Of a DNA stretch of 64,000 nt, positions 32,695 through 41,999 are shown piece after piece. The DNA is from an uncultured Bacteroidales bacterium (lineage in GTDB: Bacteria; Bacteroidota; Bacteroidia; Bacteroidales; Paludibacteraceae): contig ONUF01000006.1 in NCBI GenBank assembly GCA_900321005.1, positions 1 to 64,000 on the forward strand, written 5' to 3'. Below the pieces are notes generated by a model. The model was not told where the DNA came from, did not search any database, and saw nothing but the letters and a program-made list of their open reading frames with translations. How positions within the stretch are numbered: the stretch's first letter is position 1; every line of letters starts with the position of its first letter. The translations under genes and the position numbers were made by a program.

Positions 32695-34434
32695 TTAGAG
32701 TACAAGGATCTTTTTGGTGTGCCAGATTCCGTCATAATAGGTCTTGATGAAGTAGATACCGATGGGTAATTGGTCGGTAGGTACATTCCCTTCGAAGACG
32801 CCCAGGAGTTTGCCGCTAACATCGACGAGGTAGTGAATGCCTTCGCCGTGCGGGATGGACGGATCGGCCGCAAGGTCCTGCTCATTGAACGGATTCGGGA
32901 GGAAGGGTTCTATGGATTGGTCATTGGATATTGGATATTGGACATCGGACGCTTCGCATGGCGGCATGAGGCTGAACTCGACGATGGTACGGACGAGCAT
33001 GTCGTTGAGGTGCTCCACCTTGAGGCTGTCGGTGGTGGGTTTGAGGTGCGGGTGGCCGATACCCGAGTCATCGGTGAGGAAGAACGAGGTGCCGTTGGTA
33101 GCAAGGGCTATCGATCGCAAGAGGAGTTCCCCACTCTCGCCCAGACCGCTGCATACGACGGGCACGATACGGATGCCTTGCGCGGCGGCATTGAGGATCT
33201 GGTCGTGGAGCAATGCGAGGGTTGCGGAGTCTTGGTGGCAGGGCGCATCTAAGATAAGGAACGCGATGCGCGCGCGGGCGTTAGCGTCCCAGCCGCTGCT
33301 GTTGAGCGCCGCCATGAGTGCTTCCGGCACCGCCTCGGGATAGTCCCCACCACCGTTGGCGTGCTGCTTGTCGATGAAAGCTTGCGTGGTTTTGATATCC
33401 TGTGTCAGACGCGAGATACGGGTGATATACTCATCGCCGTGATCGCGATAGACCACTGCGCCCGTGCGGATGTTCAGCCCACCCGTAGCGTCGCTGGCAC
33501 GCGAGATGACATCCTTCATCTCTGCCTGCAGATAGCGCAACTCGTCGCCCATCGAACCCGTCGCATCGAAGACAAAGACCACATCCACATCGTCGGAGTG
33601 GTCGCAAGGCTCATCAACTACGATGGTCCGGAAAGCAGGTTGGTCCACGTCCGCGGGTTGGCCTACGAGGCCGTTCCACAGTTCGGCCTTGCCGGTGTTG
33701 TCAGTGACCGCCTGAAAGACGGTGTTGCCTTTTTTGTCCGTCAGGTTGACGGGGTAATTGGCGACCGGATAGCCGTCTTTATTCACCACCTGCACGGTAT
33801 AGCGCTGCCGCGGCGTGATTTTCCAGTCGGCGATAAATTTCTTGTGAGAGTTATCAAGGATGCCCAGCCATAGGTTCCACTTGGCAAAGTCGTTCACTTC
33901 GCCTGCGGTCAGTTTGCCTGCACTGACGTTATTGGGTTCGGTGGGCCGATACGGCATGGTATGCGCTTCTTCCGTTACTGCCATTTCTGCTACTGCCGCA
34001 TCCGCTGCCATAGGCGCCGCACCGAGCGTCATGGTTTTATACATCATGCCCGTCTTGGCCTCGCGGGTAGGGCCGTAGGAGTAGTAGAGCTCGTCTTTGG
34101 TGTGCTTGCCGTTCTTGACCGGTTTGCCTTCCAAGCGCACGATCATCAGGGTGTTGTCCACCTTTATTTTTTGGTCCTTAAAGCCCTCGCAGGACACGGT
34201 AAACGACTTGATAGCGTTGATTTGCTCGGGTTGGAGCACGACGCGACCGTCAAAAGAAGTAGCAAAAGTCTGCTTGCCAATCTTGAGTTGGGCGCCTTGC
34301 AGAAGGGCCTGAGTGGTATCCATGACGATGACAGTCACCGGAGAAGTGAACACCGGAGCTTTGCTCTTGATACAAGCCTGCGTGGCAGTTAGGGCCATGA
34401 CGCAGAGCAGAAATAAAGCGGAAATACGTTTCAT
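32695..34434 (-). CDS. von Willebrand factor A domain lipoprotein with C-terminal sorting-like tail
   Basis: A 579-residue surface or periplasmic protein. The ATG at 34434 gives MKRISALFLLCVMALTATQAC with a lipobox Cys. A carboxypeptidase-regulatory-like beta domain (about 30-110) is followed by a second beta domain (about 205-260). The vWA domain (about 285-480) has a MIDAS-type DATGSMGDEL motif. The last 60 residues (LVDVSGKLLGVFEGNVP, LPIGIYFIKTYYDG, TKKILVL) resemble a type IX secretion C-terminal domain. That is odd together with a lipobox. A heptamer repeat (32915-32949) encodes the linker before this tail. A palindrome lies in the 5' leader. Confidence 0.75.
   Translation of the reverse strand: MKRISALFLLCVMALTATQACIKSKAPVFTSPVTVIVMDTTQALLQGAQLKIGKQTFATSFDGRVVLQPEQINAIKSFTVSCEGFKDQKIKVDNTLMIVRLEGKPVKNGKHTKDELYYSYGPTREAKTGMMYKTMTLGAAPMAADAAVAEMAVTEEAHTMPYRPTEPNNVSAGKLTAGEVNDFAKWNLWLGILDNSHKKFIADWKITPRQRYTVQVVNKDGYPVANYPVNLTDKKGNTVFQAVTDNTGKAELWNGLVGQPADVDQPAFRTIVVDEPCDHSDDVDVVFVFDATGSMGDELRYLQAEMKDVISRASDATGGLNIRTGAVVYRDHGDEYITRISRLTQDIKTTQAFIDKQHANGGGDYPEAVPEALMAALNSSGWDANARARIAFLILDAPCHQDSATLALLHDQILNAAAQGIRIVPVVCSGLGESGELLLRSIALATNGTSFFLTDDSGIGHPHLKPTTDSLKVEHLNDMLVRTIVEFSLMPPCEASDVQYPISNDQSIEPFLPNPFNEQDLAADPSIPHGEGIHYLVDVSGKLLGVFEGNVPTDQLPIGIYFIKTYYDGIWHTKKILVL
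32915..32949. repeat. Heptamer tandem repeat inside the vWA gene (TATTGGA type, x5)
   Basis: GATTGGT, CATTGGA, TATTGGA, TATTGGA, CATCGGA. In frame, encoding the linker SDVQYPISNDQS between the vWA and tail domains. Confidence 0.85.
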
Positions 34435-34449
34435 ATGCATTAATTTTTC

Positions 34450-34467
34450 GTACGATAGGTATCGTAC
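34450..34467. promoter_or_regulatory. Perfect palindrome upstream of the vWA gene
   Basis: GTACGATA (34450-34457), GG, TATCGTAC (34460-34467), 15 nt before the start codon. It resembles an operator; no standard promoter box could be placed beside it with confidence. Confidence 0.5.
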
Positions 34468-34522
34468 AAATAGTGTGCCAAAGAAAAAAATATGTCATAA
34501 ATGCATTTTTTTGTCAAAAAAT

Positions 34523-34552
34523 TTGGTCATGTCAAAAAAAAGCAGTACTTTT
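34523..34552 (+). promoter_or_regulatory. Promoter of tRNA-Glu
   Basis: TTG at 34523-34525, 19 nt, TACTTTTG at 34545-34552. The sequence after the box (GCACCGCTTTTG) resembles that of the tRNA-Thr transcript. Confidence 0.7.
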
Positions 34553-34581
34553 GCACCGCTTTTGAGAAAAAGACACTTCTG

Positions 34582-34654
34582 GGTGCTATCGTCTAGTGGC
34601 CTAGGACAACGGCCTCTCACGCCGTAAACCCCGGTTCGAGTCCGGGTAGCACTA
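34582..34654 (+). tRNA. tRNA-Glu (anticodon CTC)
   Basis: A 73-nt cloverleaf. Acceptor GGTGCTA pairs with TAGCACT; the anticodon stem ACGGC/GCCGT encloses loop CTCTCAC, with anticodon CTC; the T arm is CCCGG TTCGAGT CCGGG. CCA is not encoded. A terminator follows closely. Confidence 0.95.
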
Positions 34655-34658
34655 CGAA

Positions 34659-34685
34659 AAACGACCTTTGCGGGTCGTTTTTTTT
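34659..34685 (+). terminator. Terminator of tRNA-Glu
   Basis: AAACGACC, loop TTTGCG, GGTCGTTT followed by a run of T. Confidence 0.85.
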
Positions 34686-34695
34686 GTGCATTTTC

Positions 34696-34726
34696 TTGCG
34701 TATTTGGAAAAATTGTAGTAACTTTG
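34696..34726 (+). promoter_or_regulatory. Promoter of the outer-membrane protein gene at 34748
   Basis: TTG at 34696-34698, 20 nt, TAACTTTG at 34719-34726. Confidence 0.75.
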
Positions 34727-34747
34727 CGGCGTCAAAGGTACATACGC

Positions 34748-35662
34748 ATGAAGAAAACCGTCTATATTGCCTTTGTTTCGCTTTGCGCGATGCTGCTGTT
34801 AGCGCCGGATATGGCGGCTAAGAGTTCGCGTGAGCGTGAGCGCATCGTATGGTCGAAAAAACCTACGGGTAAGTCCGGCTTATACACGCAGCACAATTTC
34901 TTTATCTCGCATGGTCTTACGCTGAACGCCAACGCTTTGTATTACTTTGGCGATGTAGATAATGAGGGAGTGGCTTTCAACGGAGGATTTAATATCAACA
35001 ACCTGAGTTACGGCGGTTCGTTGGTATTCGGTTATATGATGCCGGCGAGTACGCATTGTAACATCCGTTATACCATCATGGGTGGTACGATTCACGGGAA
35101 TAACGAAGAGAAATTCAAACGTCTGAATCCTCCGCGCGATGATTTTCGTCGTTTTAGAGCGGTATTGGTTCAGCCCGCTGTCGGTATCGAGATCTATCCT
35201 TCCGTGCGCGCAGGCTTCTATCTGTACGCCGGTGTGGCAGTGACGGCCAGTATCGTCACTAATTATGAGTTCTTCTACTACCCGCACGGCTCTGAAAAAC
35301 TCGATAAGATAACAGGCAGCACTTTTGGTATTTTGCCTATGGTGCAGTTAGGATTGGGATACAGTTGGCGTCTGAACGAGTCTTGGGGCCTGAGTGTAGA
35401 ACTCATGCTGCAAGAAGGCCTGGTGGACCAGCACTACATGAATTTGGATGCCTACCCGATGGCAGCTAATCAGAACAGCAAGGGAGTTTCGATGGGAGGT
35501 ACGGGTATGACGTACACGAACCGCTACGGCGAGAAGACCATGCACTGGAACGACGGATGGTTCCAACTCGGTCTGACGATCTCCTATCGCTGGAACACCT
35601 GCGAGACCTGCCGCATCAGCAATAACTTCTATAACATCAAGCCCGCACGCGGCAGGAAATAA
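34748..35662 (+). CDS. Outer-membrane beta-barrel protein of unknown function
   Basis: A 304-residue secreted protein; the ATG at 34748 gives the signal peptide MKKTVYIAFVSLCAMLLLAP. Repeated amphipathic strands follow (LTLNANALYYFGDVDNEG, YGGSLVFGYMMP, AVGIEIYPSVRAGFYLYAG, GILPMVQLGLGYSWRL, WFQLGLTISYRW), as in DUF6089-like or PorG-like barrels. The C-terminal segment with two cysteines (CETCRISNNFYNIKP) is periplasmic or external. The promoter lies 22 nt upstream. A PorG-like role in type IX secretion is possible but not shown. Confidence 0.7.
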   Translation: MKKTVYIAFVSLCAMLLLAPDMAAKSSRERERIVWSKKPTGKSGLYTQHNFFISHGLTLNANALYYFGDVDNEGVAFNGGFNINNLSYGGSLVFGYMMPASTHCNIRYTIMGGTIHGNNEEKFKRLNPPRDDFRRFRAVLVQPAVGIEIYPSVRAGFYLYAGVAVTASIVTNYEFFYYPHGSEKLDKITGSTFGILPMVQLGLGYSWRLNESWGLSVELMLQEGLVDQHYMNLDAYPMAANQNSKGVSMGGTGMTYTNRYGEKTMHWNDGWFQLGLTISYRWNTCETCRISNNFYNIKPARGRK

Positions 35663-35668
35663 GCCGTG

Positions 35669-36343
35669 CTACAAGGGTTTCGGTCCGCGTTGTTTCTGCT
35701 GAACCGTTCCCGTCTCCGCATGTTCTACCAAGTTTTCCAAGATGGTCTCGAAGCGCCACTCGATGGCGTTATGCCATGTCTTATCCGAGATAAAGGTAGA
35801 GAGCACCTTTCCAAAGACCAGTCGGAACTCATAATGCACGCGGGTTTGGTTTTCCGAGATCGGTTCCATCCGCAGCACGAAATCCCCACCCTCGAGGATC
35901 GAGCCGCTATAGGTAGCCGTCATACGCGCCGTGAGCGGGTATTTGGATTTAGCCGGCCGCGAGAGCACGTACTTCGTTCCAAGATGCGTATCTTTCCACC
36001 ACCGCACACCCAACACATAGATGTCGATGGCTACATCGCCGGTCTTATGCTTCGGATCATAGACGCGGTCTTTATACCGCAACTGGATGGCATCGCGACT
36101 CTCCTTGGTTTTCTTCGTTTCCGTTCCCGGCTCCGGTGGTATTTCGCTCATACCCAAATACGCCCACTGGAACAGACTGTCCGGGCATGCCTGGAACTCG
36201 TAGCAGAACTTATTGGCGGTCATGAGCATGTCATGCAACGGTGCATTACAGATCGTATCTATCACGACCTCGCGGACTTGCGGACGCAGGGCGAAAGCCG
36301 AGGTCGAGAAAAAGAGCGCCAGAATGAACAGTTTATATTTCAT
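35669..36343 (-). CDS. Secreted SRPBCC/START-like protein of unknown function
   Basis: A 224-residue protein with a signal peptide (MKYKLFILALFFSTSAFA, start 36343). The rest suggests a helix-grip fold: a helix around MTANKFCYEFQACPDSLF, strands DVAIDIYVLGVRWWKD, LTARMTATYSGSIL, GDFVLRMEPIS and TRVHYEFRLVFGKVL, and a long C-terminal helix (HNAIEWRFETILENLVEHA). Such domains bind lipids or other hydrophobic ligands. It is the last gene of the run starting at 43591, 23 nt after the Dabb gene. Confidence 0.5.
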   Translation of the reverse strand: MKYKLFILALFFSTSAFALRPQVREVVIDTICNAPLHDMLMTANKFCYEFQACPDSLFQWAYLGMSEIPPEPGTETKKTKESRDAIQLRYKDRVYDPKHKTGDVAIDIYVLGVRWWKDTHLGTKYVLSRPAKSKYPLTARMTATYSGSILEGGDFVLRMEPISENQTRVHYEFRLVFGKVLSTFISDKTWHNAIEWRFETILENLVEHAETGTVQQKQRGPKPL

Positions 36344-36366
36344 ATACCAATCGTTTTTGTGTGTTT

Positions 36367-36672
36367 TCAAATCTGATAGTCCAGGCAGGTGCGCAATTCG
36401 GTATTCGGCCGTACGACACCGTTCGCTACTGCCAAGTGCGCCGGGTGCACGGCATAGCCCTTGAGTGCTTCTTCGGACTCCAGCGTGCTATCGAGCATGA
36501 GATCGACATTACTGCTCTCCAGACGACCGTCTATCTGCACATGGATGTCAATGAGTCCGGGTACTTGGCCTTTCAGGCCTTCCAAACCCTGCTTGATAGC
36601 CAGGGCTTTCTCGCGTTTCTCTGCGGCAGTAAGGTCTGCGCGCAGACGCCAAAGGATGATGTGTTTTATCAT
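36367..36672 (-). CDS. Dabb (stress-responsive A/B barrel) domain protein
   Basis: A 101-residue ferredoxin-like protein with the Dabb pattern: MIKHIILWRLRADL at the start, a helix with KREKALAIKQGLEGLKGQVPG written here as KALAIKQGLE and LKGQVPG, then DIHVQID, NVDLMLDSTLESEEALKGY and VHPAHLAVANGVVRP. Members form dimeric barrels and are often induced by stress. It overlaps the ubiE stop by 4 nt. Confidence 0.88.
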   Translation of the reverse strand: MIKHIILWRLRADLTAAEKREKALAIKQGLEGLKGQVPGLIDIHVQIDGRLESSNVDLMLDSTLESEEALKGYAVHPAHLAVANGVVRPNTELRTCLDYQI

Positions 36673-37370
36673 TTTGATGCTGTATAAATAGTTGCTATAC
36701 CTAAACTGAGCGGGATGAAGTGCTCGTCCCGAAAGCCTGCGTCATGGAGGTGTTGCACAAACGCTTCGCCCCAACAGAAGGACTTCACGCTACGGTTGAG
36801 GTAGGTGTAGGCTGTCTTGTCTCTACTCACAACCCGTCCGATGAACGGCAGGATGCGCGTGAAGTATAAATCATACATTGCTCGCACGATACGGTTCGTA
36901 GGGTACGAGAACTCGAGTATGGTCACCTGTCCTCCGGGTTGAAGCACGCGGTACATCTCCTTTAGGCCCGCATCGAGGTCGCTGAAATTGCGGCATCCGA
37001 AGGCACATGTCACGCCATCAAAGGACTCATCCTTAAAAGGCATTTTTTGCGCATTACCATGCACGAAGTCTATGTTTATCTTGCGTTTCTCGCACTTCGC
37101 TTTGCCGATAGCCATCATTTGATCGGACAGGTCAAGTCCCGTCACCCGTTCCGCTTTGCCCCGACGAAGCATCTCAATGGCCAGGTCGGCCGTGCCGATT
37201 GCCACATCCAGGACATGTGGTACGGGCGGCATCAACGCCACCGTCTTGCGCCGCCAACACCGGTCGATATTCAACGACAGACCATGGTTCAGACCATCGT
37301 AGGTGCCGGCGATGCGGTCAAACAATTGCCCTATGTGCTGCTTCTCTTCCATGCTTAGTATCGAAGCCAT
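36669..37370 (-). CDS. ubiE: Demethylmenaquinone methyltransferase
   Basis: SAM-dependent last step of menaquinone synthesis. The 233-residue protein shows FDRIAGTYDGLNH, the SAM site VLDVAIGTADLAIEML, the UbiE signature DLSDQMMAIGKAK and FGCRNFSDLDAGLKEMYRVLQPGG, plus LPFIGRVVS. Two in-frame starts are possible: 37370, overlapping dsbD by 16 nt, and 37352, just after it. Menaquinone fits an anaerobe with fumarate respiration. Confidence 0.92.
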   Translation of the reverse strand: MASILSMEEKQHIGQLFDRIAGTYDGLNHGLSLNIDRCWRRKTVALMPPVPHVLDVAIGTADLAIEMLRRGKAERVTGLDLSDQMMAIGKAKCEKRKINIDFVHGNAQKMPFKDESFDGVTCAFGCRNFSDLDAGLKEMYRVLQPGGQVTILEFSYPTNRIVRAMYDLYFTRILPFIGRVVSRDKTAYTYLNRSVKSFCWGEAFVQHLHDAGFRDEHFIPLSLGIATIYTASK

Positions 37371-38926
37371 CGGAGGAACTCGTCCGGTTCGGTGGTAAAC
37401 ACCATGGGTTCAGCTATCGTATGCCCGTACGGGTCTAATTGTACAAAGAACGGCTGAGCGTTCGCCCCGAACTGCTCACGTTGTATCTGCGAGTTGCGAT
37501 CCCCTATTCCATCGCGCTTGTCGTCCACAAAGAGTTGGATGAAGACATAGTTCTGCAAGCGACTCTTGACGCTATCGTCATCGAGCACATAGGCCTCCAT
37601 CTTCCGGCAGTTCACGCAGCCGTAGCCCGTGAAGTCGATGATGACGGGTTTGCCGATCTGGCGAGCGTAGGTCAGACCTTCGTCATAATCATTGAACACC
37701 TCGCGCCCTTCTATTTCCATAGGCGGAGCAAAGGCAGAGATGGCTTTTACAGGCGCACCTCTAAGACCCGGGACAAGGTAAAAAGCAAAAGCTAACGAAG
37801 GAATAATCACAATTGCACGAATAATCTTGCGTGTTATAGATACTTTCCAAATATTCCAAAGAAGATATATTCCAATTCCAAGGAAACAAACAACCCAAAT
37901 AGCAATAAACAGCCAACGTGGCAAGATCCCCCAACCATAGGCTAGATCTGCCACGGAGAGGAATTTCAGAGATAAAGCCAACTCGAGGAAAGCCAATACG
38001 ACCTTGAAAGATGTCATCCAGTCCCCAGATTTTGGAGCATTCTTCAACCATTGCGGGAACATAGCAAAGAGAGAGAATGGCATAGCTAACGCGATGGCAA
38101 AGCCCAACATACCAATAGTCGGAGCCAGCAAACTACGGCCGGCTGCTTCTACCAGCAAGGTACCAATGATAGGGCCGGTACAAGAGAAAGAGACGATGAC
38201 AAGCGTGAATGCCATGAGTAATATACTCACGAAACCACCCGTCGAGCGGGCTTTGTTATCCAAGGCTGTTGACCAACTATCCGGTAAAGTGATTTCGAAG
38301 AGGCCGAAGAACGACAACGCAAAAACTACCAGCAAGAGGAAGAAGAAGATATTCACTATCGCATTGGTACTCAGGTCATTCAATGCAGAAGCCCCGAAGA
38401 GCAATGTAACTAACAAGCCCAAGCCGACATACAATACAATGATACTTATACCATACAGGATAGCATCCCTCTTTCCTCCTCCTTTCTTCAAGAAGAAAGA
38501 AACGGTCATCGGAATAATCGGCCATACGCAAGGCGTGAAGATGGCGAGGAGACCGCCCAAGAGGCCCAAAAGGAAGATGAGTACTAATGAGCGTTCGGTG
38601 TCCGAACTCAATGGTAACGCGCTGTCAGCGCTTAATGAGGCATAGTCCCATATTTCCGGCGCGGTGCACATGTTGTCGTTGCAGGCATTGTAGCGTATCG
38701 GCGCGAGTTCGGTCTTGGCCACCGTCATCTCAAACGAGTCCTTAAACTCCTGCGTAAACATAAAATCGCCCATTTCGATGATAGACATGTGCCAGCCGGG
38801 GTCTACGACGGCTTTGAGGCGCACGCTATCGCCGATATCTTCGCCCGTCCAGGTGACAGGTTGCACCAGTTGCGCAATGCTCATAAGCGGCAAGAAAGCA
38901 AGTACTATGAATAAAATACGTTTCAT
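37355..38926 (-). CDS. dsbD: DsbD-family thiol:disulfide interchange protein
   Basis: Moves electrons from cytoplasmic thioredoxin to periplasmic disulfides. Of 523 residues, the first 19 are a signal peptide. An N-terminal DsbD-alpha-like domain follows (PGWHMSIIEMGD, CNDNMCTAPEIW), then eight or so membrane helices (about 112-395) with the paired cysteines in FTPCVWPIIP and SFSCTGPIIG. A C-terminal thioredoxin-like domain carries CVNC in TGYGCVNCRKMEAYV near residue 430. It overlaps the upstream GtrA-like gene by 4 nt. Confidence 0.92.
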   Translation of the reverse strand: MKRILFIVLAFLPLMSIAQLVQPVTWTGEDIGDSVRLKAVVDPGWHMSIIEMGDFMFTQEFKDSFEMTVAKTELAPIRYNACNDNMCTAPEIWDYASLSADSALPLSSDTERSLVLIFLLGLLGGLLAIFTPCVWPIIPMTVSFFLKKGGGKRDAILYGISIIVLYVGLGLLVTLLFGASALNDLSTNAIVNIFFFLLLVVFALSFFGLFEITLPDSWSTALDNKARSTGGFVSILLMAFTLVIVSFSCTGPIIGTLLVEAAGRSLLAPTIGMLGFAIALAMPFSLFAMFPQWLKNAPKSGDWMTSFKVVLAFLELALSLKFLSVADLAYGWGILPRWLFIAIWVVCFLGIGIYLLWNIWKVSITRKIIRAIVIIPSLAFAFYLVPGLRGAPVKAISAFAPPMEIEGREVFNDYDEGLTYARQIGKPVIIDFTGYGCVNCRKMEAYVLDDDSVKSRLQNYVFIQLFVDDKRDGIGDRNSQIQREQFGANAQPFFVQLDPYGHTIAEPMVFTTEPDEFLRWLRY

Positions 38927-39369
38927 ACCGGGGGTTCTTTAATGGGTTCTTCTTTTTTCTTGAAGAAAAGCAGACACACGAGGTAATTAATACACCCGCC
39001 GATGAAGATGACGACATAACTGATATAATCATCCCGCCATGTAGAAAGCCAGAGAATCATCAGCGGCAGAAGTCCTAGCTGAATTCCAAGATTGATTACT
39101 CGCGCCAAGAGGAAACCTCCGGCATTCTTGATATTAGGTCTGGTGCCAAAGGTGTACCAGTTCAGAAAGAGATAGTTCGGTACCATTTCCAACAGATAAC
39201 CTATTGCAAACGCCACATAATACAATGCCGCACCCTTCTCCGGGTGGTCAAAGAGCAACAATGCGGCAATAAAAATCCAGGTCTGCACAAACATACCCGT
39301 CGTGCCGACGACTGCAAAGCGGAAGGCACTGCGGATTTTTGTGGGAAGATAGGACGAGGGCAGCTTCAT
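38923..39369 (-). CDS. GtrA-like membrane protein
   Basis: A 148-residue integral membrane protein with four hydrophobic segments: VVGTTGMFVQTWIFIAALLLF, YYVAFAIGYLLEMVPNYLFL, LLARVINLGIQLGLLPLMIL and YVVIFIGGCINYLVCLLF (each given within the 21-residue region). GtrA proteins are thought to help flip polyprenyl-linked sugars. Its start is 20 nt after the alaS stop; that gap is built from an octamer repeat. Confidence 0.8.
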   Translation of the reverse strand: MKLPSSYLPTKIRSAFRFAVVGTTGMFVQTWIFIAALLLFDHPEKGAALYYVAFAIGYLLEMVPNYLFLNWYTFGTRPNIKNAGGFLLARVINLGIQLGLLPLMILWLSTWRDDYISYVVIFIGGCINYLVCLLFFKKKEEPIKEPPV

Positions 39370-39372
39370 TGC

Positions 39373-39412
39373 GTTAAACCGTTAAACTGTTAAGCTGTTA
39401 AACCGTTAAGGA
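39373..39412. repeat. Octamer tandem repeat at the alaS/gtrA junction (GTTAAACC type, x5)
   Basis: GTTAAACC, GTTAAACT, GTTAAGCT, GTTAAACC, GTTAAGGA. It fills the intergenic gap and also encodes the last residues of AlaS (LLNGLTA and its stop codon). Confidence 0.85.
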
Positions 39413-41999
39413 GCTCTTCCATCGCAGCATTCAGGCCGTTGACGTCACGACCTCCGGCTGTCGCCATCCACGGCTGACCACCGCCACCGCCTTGGATATG
39501 CTTGGCGGCCGACTTGATCATCGCGCCGGCGTTCAGACCTGCATCCACCAGAGGTTGCGAGAGGAAGACGGCAATGGTCGGTTTTCCTTCCCATTGGGTA
39601 GCAGCTATCACGGCAAACTTGACGTCAGTGAACTTGCCACGCAGCAGAGGCATGACACCACGAATCATCTCGGGGTTATGATCACCTTGCAAGCGAACGA
39701 GTTTAATATCACCAAAGTCTTCCGCTGATGCGATGATACGATCACGGAACATCTCTATTTTCTCCGCCACGTATTGGTCGATACGTTTTTTCAAATCGGA
39801 GTTTTCCTCTATCTGCTTCAAAATTGCGCCCTCCAAATCGGGAGCATTATGGAATATATCCCGTAGATGGTTGAGAATATCCTGCATACCATAGTATAAC
39901 TGGTCAGCTTTTGCGCTGGTAACAGCCTCAATACGACGAACTCCGGCCGCAATGCTGGTTTCCATGATAATACGTACAGAACCGATACGTCCTGTTGAAG
40001 ACACATGGCAACCTCCGCACAATTCTACCGAGGGACCATATTTAATCACGCGTACGTCATCTCCGTATTTCTCGCCAAACAACGCCATAGCCCCCATTGC
40101 CTTTGCTTCTGCTATCGGTGTATGACGGCTTTCTTCCAGGTGAATATCCTGACGGATGAGTTTATTCGCGAGTTTCTCTACTTCGCGGAGTTCCTCCGGC
40201 GTCACTTTCTGGAAATGGCTGAAGTCGAAACGCAGACTCTCAGATGTGACAAGACTACCCTTCTGCTCCACGTGTTTGCCCAACACTTCGCGTAACGCAT
40301 AATGGAGAATGTGCGTAGCCGAGTGATTGCATGCAATAGCCTGCCGGCGCTCTGCGTCCACGATAGCAGTCAAGGTTCCGGTTAGATCCGCCGGCAGTTC
40401 TGCAAGAATATGTACCGGCAGGTTGTTCTCGCGCTTTGTATCAAGCACACGCACATTACCCAAAGTGCCGGTGTCACCTACTTCACCACCCATCTCGGCA
40501 TAGAACGGTGTCTTGTCCAGGACGACCTGATAATACGACTTGCCCTTCTGGCTCACCTGGCGGTATCGGAGTATATGACAATCCACAGTCAGTTCATCGT
40601 AGCCGACGAACTCCGTTTCTCCTTCGGCCAGCACGGTCCAGTCGCCAAGGTCTTGCTTATTCGCCTCGCGGCCCATGGATTTCTGGTGCTCAAGGGCTTT
40701 GTTGTACTCCTCCTCGTTGGTGGTAAAGCCGTTCTCGCGGAGGATGAGTTCCGTCAGGTCGAGCGGAAATCCGTAGGTATCTTTGAGCGTGAACACATCC
40801 ACGCCGCTAATCTCTTTCTTTCCGTCTTTGCGCGCCTCATCCATGAGTTTATCCAGCAGACCGATACCTTTATCCAGCGTACGCAGGAACGCCTCTTCTT
40901 CGGACTTGATGACCGGCGTGATCTGCGCCTCTTGGGCTTTCAGTTCCGGATAGGCCTCGCCGAGGTCCGCGATGAGTTGCGGCACGAGTTGATAGAGGAA
41001 AGCCGAGCGCATGTTGAGGAAGGTATAGCCATAGCGCACGGCGCGACGGAGGATACGACGGATGACATAACCCGCTTTCTCGTTCGACGGCAGTTGTCCG
41101 TCGGTGATGGCGAAAGCGATCGTACGGATATGATCGGCAATGACGCGCATCGCGATGTCGGTCTTCTCATCTTTGCCATATTGGCAACCGCATATGTCGC
41201 CGATACGCTTGAGCATAGGTTGGAAGACGTCGGTGTCGTAGTTCGAGGTCTTACCCTGAATGGTGCGCACCAAGCGCTCGAAGCCCATGCCGGTGTCAAT
41301 CACTTTCTTTGCCAGCGGCTCTAAAGAGCCGTCCGCCTTGCGGTTGAACTGCATGAAGACGATATTCCATATCTCGATGACCTGCGGATGGTCTTTGTTA
41401 ACCAAATCGCGTCCCGGCATTTTCGCGCGTTCTTCGGCAGGACGGCTGTCCACATGGATCTCCGAACAAGGACCGCAAGGTCCTGTGTCGCCCATCTCCC
41501 AGAAGTTATCATGCTTGTTGCCGTTCAGAATATGGTCGGCAGGCAGGTGTTTGGCCCAGATAGCAGCGGCCTCATCGTCGCGAGCCAGCCCTTCTTCGGG
41601 CGAGCCCTCGAAGACCGTTGCATAGAGGTTCGAAGGGTCAATCTTCAGTACATCGACAATATACTCCCATGCGAAATCGATCGCTTCGGTCTTGAAATAA
41701 TCTCCGAACGACCAGTTGCCGAGCATCTCAAACATGGTGTGGTGGTAGGTATCATGCCCTACCTCCTCGAGGTCATTATGTTTTCCCGACACGCGCAGGC
41801 ACTTCTGACTGTCCGCCACGCGCGGGTATTTGATCGGATCATTGCCAAGGATAATACCTTTCCACGGATTCATGCCGGCATTGGTGAACATGAGCGTGGG
41901 GTCATCTTTGATGACCATCGGTGCGGAAGGAACGATTTGGTGTCCTTTCGACGCCATGAAGTCCAAGAAGGACTGACGAATTTCTTTACTGGTTCTCAT
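39390..41999 (-). CDS. alaS: Alanyl-tRNA synthetase
   Basis: Charges tRNA-Ala and edits mischarged Ser/Gly. The start at 41999 gives the conserved [14 protein letters not shown]; the longer reading is not conserved. The 869-residue protein has the class II core ([37 protein letters not shown] in pieces: [31 protein letters not shown]), the editing-domain zinc ligands in [11 protein letters not shown] and [12 protein letters not shown], and a C-terminal DHHA1-like domain with [14 protein letters not shown]. It overlaps pdxA by 14 nt. The final codons derive from an octamer repeat. Confidence 0.96.
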   Translation of the reverse strand: MRTSKEIRQSFLDFMASKGHQIVPSAPMVIKDDPTLMFTNAGMNPWKGIILGNDPIKYPRVADSQKCLRVSGKHNDLEEVGHDTYHHTMFEMLGNWSFGDYFKTEAIDFAWEYIVDVLKIDPSNLYATVFEGSPEEGLARDDEAAAIWAKHLPADHILNGNKHDNFWEMGDTGPCGPCSEIHVDSRPAEERAKMPGRDLVNKDHPQVIEIWNIVFMQFNRKADGSLEPLAKKVIDTGMGFERLVRTIQGKTSNYDTDVFQPMLKRIGDICGCQYGKDEKTDIAMRVIADHIRTIAFAITDGQLPSNEKAGYVIRRILRRAVRYGYTFLNMRSAFLYQLVPQLIADLGEAYPELKAQEAQITPVIKSEEEAFLRTLDKGIGLLDKLMDEARKDGKKEISGVDVFTLKDTYGFPLDLTELILRENGFTTNEEEYNKALEHQKSMGREANKQDLGDWTVLAEGETEFVGYDELTVDCHILRYRQVSQKGKSYYQVVLDKTPFYAEMGGEVGDTGTLGNVRVLDTKRENNLPVHILAELPADLTGTLTAIVDAERRQAIACNHSATHILHYALREVLGKHVEQKGSLVTSESLRFDFSHFQKVTPEELREVEKLANKLIRQDIHLEESRHTPIAEAKAMGAMALFGEKYGDDVRVIKYGPSVELCGGCHVSSTGRIGSVRIIMETSIAAGVRRIEAVTSAKADQLYYGMQDILNHLRDIFHNAPDLEGAILKQIEENSDLKKRIDQYVAEKIEMFRDRIIASAEDFGDIKLVRLQGDHNPEMIRGVMPLLRGKFTDVKFAVIAATQWEGKPTIAVFLSQPLVDAGLNAGAMIKSAAKHIQGGGGGQPWMATAGGRDVNGLNAAMEELLNGLTA

